A DNA stretch of 10,554 nucleotides, taken from positions 1 to 10,554 of the forward strand of contig JBILVQ010000101.1 of assembly GCA_044370375.1 (NCBI GenBank), given 5' to 3'. A program made the translations under genes and the position numbers. This DNA comes from JBILVQ01 sp044370375 (GTDB lineage: Bacteria > Bacteroidota > Bacteroidia > UBA4408). Positions 6,337 to 10,554 of this stretch are shown here, one piece after another. The stretch's first letter is position 1; every line of letters begins with the position of its first letter. The notes below the pieces were generated by a model. It made no database searches. It was not told where the DNA came from and was given only the letters and a program-made list of their open reading frames with translations.

Positions 6337-6996
6337 ATGAACAAATTTGTTTCTGTTTTGGGGCTCACAGCCGTGTTTTTTCTTCCCTACCTCGGCCTGC
6401 TGTTGGCAGAAGGTTTTGAAAGCGCGTTTTCTCAGCCATCCTGCGAAAAAGCAAATTTTTCTAATGTCGAAACGTCTCCTACAAAGGCCCTGCCTGCCAA
6501 TGCACTCGCCTTGCTCGATACATCCCTAGAAATTCTTGATTGGAAAGAGGGCTTGCTTAACAAAGATACACTGCCGGATTTATTGATTGTGATGCAACCC
6601 AAACGATTTGAACAGCCTCAGACAGGTGGCATTCCAGAGGATAAAAGAACCCTGCTCGTGCTATTGGCCGATTCTTTAATGAATTACCGAATTTTCTGCG
6701 AGAACCCAAGGATTGTGCTTTGCAAGAAATGCGGTGGTCCAACCGGAGATCCTTATGAAGGCATTCAAATCAAGGGCAAGGATTTTTGGATAAAACACAG
6801 TGGCGGCAAAGATTGGCGTTGGGAGCAATCCATCGTTTTCAGATGGGATGAACAAAAGAAAACTTTTTTGTTGCAAAAAGATGAAACCAATTCTTTTAAT
6901 GCTGCTAATCCCGGTGCAAAGAAAAAAGTGAAAACCATGGGGCAGGGGATTGTTGGACAAACCATCGAATCTTTTGATATTTATGTTAAAAGATAG
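6337..6996 (+). CDS. Secreted protein of unknown function (conserved-looking hypothetical)
   Basis: 219 residues with an N-terminal hydrophobic signal sequence (about 5-25, no convincing lipobox), so probably periplasmic. I do not recognise a named Pfam family. Visible features are an N-terminal LLNKDTLPDLLIVMQ segment (73-87) resembling the 'D...PDLLiVl' strand of FG-GAP-like repeats, a strand of leucines (TLLVLLADS), then VLCKKCGGPTGDPYEGIQI (128-145) with a CxxC pair (C129, C132), a GDP turn, and KHSGGKDWRWEQSIVFRW (153-170). The CxxC could be a disulfide or metal site. I recall similar uncharacterised exported proteins with the CGG...GDP...GG..WRW pattern in Bacteroidota and Proteobacteria, but could not check. 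It is the first gene of a divergent set and overlaps the next gene by 14 nt. A weak -7-like TACCTTAG (6308-6315) lies upstream. Confidence 0.75.
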   Translation: MNKFVSVLGLTAVFFLPYLGLLLAEGFESAFSQPSCEKANFSNVETSPTKALPANALALLDTSLEILDWKEGLLNKDTLPDLLIVMQPKRFEQPQTGGIPEDKRTLLVLLADSLMNYRIFCENPRIVLCKKCGGPTGDPYEGIQIKGKDFWIKHSGGKDWRWEQSIVFRWDEQKKTFLLQKDETNSFNAANPGAKKKVKTMGQGIVGQTIESFDIYVKR

Positions 6997-7492
6997 GCTT
7001 TGTTTTTTAATTGTCTTTCTGTTTTTTTTGTCCCCATTTTATTCTTGTCAAACAAAAAAAAATGCTTCAATGCATCAACCAAATCAACCGATGAAAAAAA
7101 TTATCAATTCTTCCAAAGCTCCTGCGCCTATTGGTCCTTACAGCCAGGCCGTGCAGGCCGGTAACACGCTTTACCTGTCGGGTCAAATTGCCCTCGATCC
7201 CTCAACCAATCAGCTGAACAATTCCGATCTCGAGACGGAAACCCATCAGGTAATGCGTAACATTCAAGCCATATTGCATGAAGCCGGTTACGAAATGTCT
7301 GATATTGTAAAGACCAGTATTTTTCTTTCAGATATGGTTTACTTTCAAAGGGTGAATCAGGTTTACGCCAGTTATTTCAAAGAAAATTTTCCTGCTCGTG
7401 AAACGGTTCAGGTTGCAGGTTTACCGCTAAAAGTAAATGTCGAAATTTCGGTTATTGCGGTGAGAGAAACCTTGTTAATTGACAATAAATGA
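6983..7492 (+). CDS. ridA: RidA-family (YjgF/YER057c/UK114) protein with lipoprotein signal peptide
   Basis: 169 residues from ATG 6983. Residues 1-22 form a lipoprotein signal: basic KDR, a long hydrophobic run and SPFYSC with Cys22. The RidA domain runs from about 38 to 162 with the family landmarks APIGPYSQAV, LYLSGQIALDP, PARETVQVAGLP (R139, matching the substrate-carboxylate arginine) and VEISVIAV (E154, matching the catalytic glutamate). RidA normally deaminates reactive 2-aminoacrylate and other enamine/imine intermediates from PLP enzymes in the cytoplasm. Here the mature protein would be anchored in the envelope; no acidic export signal follows the cysteine, so it would face the periplasm. 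An internal ATG at 7091 (MKKIINSSK) would give a cytosolic form of about 133 residues, so dual localisation is possible. The start lies 14 nt inside the upstream gene and the TGA overlaps the next ATG (ATGA). Confidence 0.92.
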   Translation: MLKDRLCFLIVFLFFLSPFYSCQTKKNASMHQPNQPMKKIINSSKAPAPIGPYSQAVQAGNTLYLSGQIALDPSTNQLNNSDLETETHQVMRNIQAILHEAGYEMSDIVKTSIFLSDMVYFQRVNQVYASYFKENFPARETVQVAGLPLKVNVEISVIAVRETLLIDNK

Positions 7493-8448
7493 TTCGGCCC
7501 GGTGACCTTGCAGCGGTTATTCGGGGAACCGAAAAGGGACGAGTGGTCAGGATAGAGGGTAAAATTGCCATCTTGGAGGTAGATGATTTTGAAATGCCTT
7601 TTCAGGTGACGGAATTGGTGCGGATTTCTGGGCCATCGGCCGGGCAATCCTCACCCCATGAAAGACAGCAAGGCTCCTATCAACAAAGTTTAAATTTACA
7701 GGATTCAGGATTGACCCAGGCAACCTTGGGTTTTCGCTTATTAGAAAACGAGGAGAAAAAAGCCTACCAGCTGCATGTCATGAATCCAACCGGTTTTACT
7801 TTGCTGTGCCGGGTGTTTGAAGAGAAAAACAATCATTGGGTACTGCTTTTTGAAGGCAAAGTTGAAGATAGAAATTATGCCGAGGGACCTGTAATGCCTG
7901 AAACTGAGCTAGGCCGACTAGATCAGTTGTTGGTTCAATTTGTTTTTACACCTGTTCGCCTTCATGTTCCATGTCCTTTTCCGGTGCAAGTTGAATATCA
8001 TGGAACCGCACGGAGAATGAGCAAACCCGGTGCCTTCATCAACACCGATGGTATGAAATTTTATTGGTTGAAATCAATGGATCATCTGGAAAGGGAATTG
8101 CTTACCCGCACCGACCTGAAGGAAGTTGATTTACCGCCTCCGGTAAAAGCCCCGGTTGCAAAAGGAATGCAGGAGGAAGAGATTGATTTGCATATTGAAG
8201 AATTGGTGGATGATATTGCAGGAATGACCAATCATCAGATGCTTCAAACGCAATTAAGGTTTTGCCGTCAGAAAATTGAAGATTGTTTGGTAAAGGGAAC
8301 CCATAAATTAAACATCATTCATGGTGTTGGAAAAGGAAGGCTGAAAGAGGAAGTAATTTTGTTGATCAAAGGATATGAGGGCTTGCGCCATGAGCCTGCT
8401 TCTGCGCAGCGCTTTGGAAGGGGTGCTTTAACGGTTTATTTCGTTTAA
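7489..8448 (+). CDS. DUF2027 and Smr-domain protein (MutS2-like C-terminal domain)
   Basis: 319 residues, with no signal peptide. The N-terminus (1-46) looks like a small SH3/KOW-like barrel (IRPGDLAAVIRGTEKGRV), followed by a beta-rich DUF2027 region (about 75-200) and a C-terminal Smr domain (about 230-318) with EIDLHIEELV (DLH 233-235) and IIHGVGKGRLKEEV (HGVGKG 278-283). Smr domains bind or nick nucleic acids, and stand-alone or MutS2-linked forms act in recombination control or ribosome rescue. This DUF2027-Smr arrangement is, to my knowledge, typical of Bacteroidota and its role is not established. It is the third gene in an overlapping set with the secreted protein and the RidA lipoprotein (4-nt ATGA overlap), an odd mix of cytosolic and envelope products. 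A short P/K-rich linker (214-228) separates the domains. Confidence 0.9.
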   Translation: MIRPGDLAAVIRGTEKGRVVRIEGKIAILEVDDFEMPFQVTELVRISGPSAGQSSPHERQQGSYQQSLNLQDSGLTQATLGFRLLENEEKKAYQLHVMNPTGFTLLCRVFEEKNNHWVLLFEGKVEDRNYAEGPVMPETELGRLDQLLVQFVFTPVRLHVPCPFPVQVEYHGTARRMSKPGAFINTDGMKFYWLKSMDHLERELLTRTDLKEVDLPPPVKAPVAKGMQEEEIDLHIEELVDDIAGMTNHQMLQTQLRFCRQKIEDCLVKGTHKLNIIHGVGKGRLKEEVILLIKGYEGLRHEPASAQRFGRGALTVYFV

Positions 8449-8460
8449 AATCGATTGCCA

Positions 8461-8492
8461 TTTGTTTTATTCGTGAGAATTGCTTTATTTTG
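8461..8492 (+). promoter_or_regulatory. Possible promoter of the beta-barrel gene
   Basis: TTTG at 8461-8464 and TATTTTG at 8486-8492 are separated by 21 nt. The second is one base short of the Bacteroidota -7 consensus TAnnTTTG. The predicted start of transcription falls about 12 nt before the ATG at 8510. The 61-nt gap after the smr-type gene is compatible with either a promoter or read-through. Confidence 0.35.
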
Positions 8493-8509
8493 AATTAAAA
8501 TTTTTCACC

Positions 8510-9295
8510 ATGAGAATTGCAAGTTTACTTTTTACACTACTGTTTTTGATGAACAGTTACATCGGGTATTCATTTCAACGCGGATTCCAATATGGTATTA
8601 CCTTGGGTGCAACCGGCAACCATTCCTATTTTGAAGGTGGTAGTGAATTTGCTCATGCCAATTTCTACAACAACGTTTATGCTTCTGGGGCATTAAATTT
8701 TTCGGCCCGTTATTTTTTAACAGAACGCTGGAGTTTGCAATCAGGTTTAGGTTTTACATCGATGGGCTTTGAAAGCGGAATGGCCAGAAATTATTCCTTA
8801 TTGAAAAATGATCATTTTATTTCGGCCAGACAGGATTTGAATATAACCCAAATTCCTTTGCTCGCCATTTATTCGTTCAAACCCGATTGCAAAAACAAAA
8901 ATTGGTTTTTAGGGGCAGGTTTAAATTTTTCTTTTGTTAGCTCCGAAAAGGAAAAAACCATTTATCCTTCCCAACCTGGAAATGATTTGAATTTGTTGCC
9001 TGGCGTAAGCGATTTTTCTGTAACACACAAGGTGAATAAAGAGAATGTGACCGCCTTTCAGTTTTTGGTGGGTCGTGAAAAGAAATTCACCAAAGGCAAT
9101 CGACTATCGCTTGCTTTTGTTTGGAACATTGGAGTATCCGGTAATGTAGCCACCAATACCATTCAATACAAGGTTGAAAATACCGATTACGAACATGTAT
9201 TTTCAAATCGTGGTGATTTTGCCGGTTTCTACATCACCTATGCCTTCAGCACCAAATCATCCAGAAAAACAGTGGCTGTTGCCGAGCAGCGTTAA
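8510..9295 (+). CDS. Outer-membrane beta-barrel protein (PorT-like / OMP_b-brl family)
   Basis: 261 residues from ATG 8510; a TTG 30 nt earlier is possible but would put charged residues ahead of the signal peptide. The signal peptide covers about 1-21 (RIASLLFTLLFLMNS then GYS). The remainder is a series of alternating aromatic/hydrophobic strands with turns: FQYGITLGATGN, NFSARYFLTERWSLQSGLGF, FLGAGLNFSF, LSLAFVWNIGVSG and DFAGFYITYAF near the C-terminus. This is the pattern of small 8-10-strand barrels of the PorT-like OMP_b-brl family (PF13568). PorT itself is needed for T9SS, but this family is large, and there is no specific reason to call it PorT. It probably sits in the outer membrane; ligand or substrate unknown. 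It is convergent with the following gene, sharing a 4-nt TTAA overlap of the two stop codons. Confidence 0.85.
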   Translation: MRIASLLFTLLFLMNSYIGYSFQRGFQYGITLGATGNHSYFEGGSEFAHANFYNNVYASGALNFSARYFLTERWSLQSGLGFTSMGFESGMARNYSLLKNDHFISARQDLNITQIPLLAIYSFKPDCKNKNWFLGAGLNFSFVSSEKEKTIYPSQPGNDLNLLPGVSDFSVTHKVNKENVTAFQFLVGREKKFTKGNRLSLAFVWNIGVSGNVATNTIQYKVENTDYEHVFSNRGDFAGFYITYAFSTKSSRKTVAVAEQR

Positions 9296-9726
9296 ACCTC
9301 AACCTTCAGCGATAACAGCCATTCTACCGCTTCTTCTTTTTTCGTAAACAATTTAGAAGGGCGCTGCGGCTTATTCACCTGCAGATAAAAATTACCAATA
9401 ATTTTGAGGGCAGTACCGTTGATTAAAAATGCATCGGCTGCCACAATTTTGCTCACCTCCGGTCCGGCAACAAAGTCTCTTACTTCCTTGCTAAAAAGGT
9501 TGTCCTCTGCATAAATGGCTAAAATTTTTGCTTTTCTTTCAGGACTTAACAGGGCAAAATGCTCCAACATTTTTTTTGCGTCTTCTAGCCCACCTTCAAA
9601 GCCTTTTTCAAATTGAATCTGAATAATTCCATCCTTTCGCCGGAAAATGAAAAATCCCGGAAAGGTGTACACAGGGAAGTCAACATCGGCTTCCTCATGT
9701 AAAATATTGCTTTTGGGTTCGGTCAT
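9292..9726 (-). CDS. Small STAS/SpoIIAA-like protein (DUF7793-type)
   Basis: 144 residues, cytoplasmic (no signal peptide or membrane segment). The fold looks STAS/SpoIIAA-like: an opening strand (YTFPGFFIFRRKDGIIQIQF, 20-39), a helix (47-60), a strand (KAKILAIYAEDN), a helix with FSKEVRDFVAG, a strand (AADAFLINGTALKIIGNFYL) and the closing KPQRPSKLFTKKEEAVEWLL. The arrangement 'sn-x-x-R-x-F-x-x-P-E-x-x-K' followed by IGNFYLxxNKPxxPxKLF matches a widespread uncharacterised family of STAS/SEC14-like proteins in Bacteroidota, which I recall as DUF7793. No conserved phosphoacceptor serine is evident, so anti-anti-sigma function is unsupported. It has its own likely promoter at 9744-9775 and is divergent from the CUB gene. 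Confidence 0.8.
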   Translation of the reverse strand: MTEPKSNILHEEADVDFPVYTFPGFFIFRRKDGIIQIQFEKGFEGGLEDAKKMLEHFALLSPERKAKILAIYAEDNLFSKEVRDFVAGPEVSKIVAADAFLINGTALKIIGNFYLQVNKPQRPSKLFTKKEEAVEWLLSLKVEV

Positions 9727-9743
9727 TACGCTGTTGCTTGTTT

Positions 9744-9775
9744 CAAAGTTAAGGAAATTGGATTTTATTTCCCAA
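9744..9775 (-). promoter_or_regulatory. Promoter of the STAS-like gene
   Basis: The minus strand reads TAACTTTG at 9744-9751, an exact match to the -7 consensus TAnnTTTG, 17 nt before the ATG. A TTG (9773-9775) lies 21 nt farther upstream as a possible -33 element. Confidence 0.55.
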
Positions 9776-9901
9776 TATGAATTTTGCCAAAACTTGATTT
9801 TTTTAAGTCCTTTGCTGTGTTTAGCGTAGTCTAAACTGATTGTTAAAGATTGTTTTACAGGGTTTTATATGAAAAAAGATGGAGTTCTAATCAAATTTTC
9901 A

Positions 9902-9909
9902 TATCTTTG
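9902..9909 (+). promoter_or_regulatory. -7 element of the CUB-protein gene
   Basis: TATCTTTG matches TAnnTTTG exactly and lies 28 nt before the ATG at 9938. No good TTTG is present at the -33 position. The 211-nt divergent region 9727-9937 holds this and the STAS-gene promoter; I see no other gene, tRNA or repeat in it. Confidence 0.6.
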
Positions 9910-9937
9910 CGCGATTTTTCCCAACAACCCATAATTT

Positions 9938-10554
9938 ATGATGAAAAAAATTACCTTTCTGTTTGCCATCTTGCTGTCTTTTCAAATTCAAATTTTGAAA
10001 GCGCAGTCTTGTTCAGGGAACACTAACCTAACAGCTCCTGCTGCCATTTTTGATGATGGAAGCGGTTCAGCAGCCAATTACACCAACAACAACAACTGCA
10101 GCTGGCTAATTCAACCTGCTGGCGCTACTTCTATTACAATTACTTTCGATGCTTTTGAGACGGATCTCAACGACACATTGAAATTGTATGATGGTAATAG
10201 TGCTGCTGCAACCCTTGTGGGCAGCTATAGCGGATTTACTATTCCGGGTTCATTCACCTCAACAGGTGGTTCTTTGTTTTTGGTTTTTACTTCAGATACC
10301 GCTGTTAATGCAACAGGATGGCAAGTAACTTATACTTCTTGTCCGGTAGCAAGTCCAACCATTACCTCTGTTGGCTCCCTTTTCCTTTGCAACAGTTCTG
10401 TAACCTTGAATTCAAGTGTTGCCCAAAACATCTTGTGGTCCAATGGTGACACTGCTGCAAGTATTTCCGTTTCTCAGGGTGGAAACTATTATGTGGTATC
10501 AGGTCCTGGTACTGTTTGTGCAGATACTTCCAATTTTATTGCTGTTGTAGATTC
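9938..10554 (+). CDS. Secreted CUB-domain protein with Ig-like repeat, 3' end outside window
   Basis: The frame is open from ATG 9938 to the window end (205 complete codons). A signal peptide spans about 1-23 (MMKK, hydrophobic core, KAQ). A CUB domain follows at about 25-135: paired cysteines C25 and C54, NYTNNNNCSWLIQP, a TFDAFETDLNDTLKLYDG strand-turn, SYSG, and SLFLVFTSDTAVNATGWQVTY with C135. In Bacteroidota, CUB domains mark large extracellular proteins. After it begins an Ig/PKD-like module (137-205) with FLCNSSVTLNSS, LWSNGD and GNYYVVSG. Such proteins usually end in a T9SS or gliding-motility C-terminal domain, which would lie outside this window. The protein is rich in Ser, Thr, Ala and Asn, as expected for a surface adhesin or proteolytic cargo. 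A second ATG at 9941 is an equally acceptable start. Confidence 0.85.
   Translation, partial: MMKKITFLFAILLSFQIQILKAQSCSGNTNLTAPAAIFDDGSGSAANYTNNNNCSWLIQPAGATSITITFDAFETDLNDTLKLYDGNSAAATLVGSYSGFTIPGSFTSTGGSLFLVFTSDTAVNATGWQVTYTSCPVASPTITSVGSLFLCNSSVTLNSSVAQNILWSNGDTAASISVSQGGNYYVVSGPGTVCADTSNFIAVVD

Noticed and set aside
6676..6965. Minus-strand frames of 66 and 94 codons under the exported unknown gene
   Set aside because: They are shadows of the plus-strand gene, which has a signal peptide and clear motifs.
6950..6982. Upstream TTG start for the RidA gene
   Set aside because: ATG 6983 places the basic n-region directly before the hydrophobic core, as expected for a lipoprotein signal; the extension adds 11 residues with no clear role.
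8480..8509. Upstream TTG start for the beta-barrel gene
   Set aside because: The ATG at 8510 begins a normal signal peptide, while the extension overlaps the likely -7 element.
1..10554. Search by eye for CRISPR arrays, tRNA or rRNA genes, insertion sequences and prophage genes
   Set aside because: No regularly spaced repeats, tRNA-like cloverleaf, transposase or phage protein was recognised; the gene-free gaps are all shorter than 215 nt.

Overview
The window comes from a Bacteroidota genome. The evidence is a C-terminal fragment resembling a type IX secretion (T9SS) sorting domain at the left edge, a GldI-like lipoprotein, a DUF2027-Smr protein, several Bacteroidota-type -7 promoter elements (TAnnTTTG), A/T-rich leaders without clear Shine-Dalgarno sequences, and a CUB plus Ig-like surface protein at the right edge. 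I cannot place it below phylum; Chitinophagales, Sphingobacteriales or Flavobacteriales would all fit.

Layout: (1) 1-235 (+) is the tail of a secreted T9SS cargo protein. (2) 303-1109 (-) is a membrane-bound diadenylate cyclase (CdaA type) that makes c-di-AMP. (3) 1177-6219 (-) is one tightly packed six-gene operon, read right to left: a DHH-DHHA1 phosphoesterase (NrnA type), a GldI-like FKBP lipoprotein, then four two-domain FKBP-type prolyl isomerases. Every junction overlaps by 4 or 11 nt. The operon ends at a clean intrinsic terminator (1139-1165), directly followed by a candidate promoter for cdaA. (4) 6337-8448 (+) is a divergent three-gene overlapping set: a secreted protein of unknown function, a RidA-family protein with a lipoprotein signal peptide, and a DUF2027-Smr protein. 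(5) 8510-9295 (+) is a predicted outer-membrane beta-barrel protein, convergent with and sharing a TTAA stop overlap with a small STAS/SpoIIAA-like protein (9292-9726, -). (6) 9938-10554 (+) is the start of a CUB-domain secreted protein that runs off the window.

The most notable content is the FKBP operon: five paralogues carrying nine FKBP folds. Only three folds keep the full set of prolyl-isomerase pocket residues; the rest have substitutions at key positions. The array looks like an envelope folding or chaperone set, with at least three lipoproteins and two other exported proteins. It lies between a c-di-AMP synthase gene and a DHH-DHHA1 gene of the class that can degrade c-di-AMP or pApA. 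A functional link between c-di-AMP turnover and the FKBP set is only an inference from gene order. The region otherwise looks like core chromosome: no insertion sequence, CRISPR array, tRNA or rRNA was recognised.
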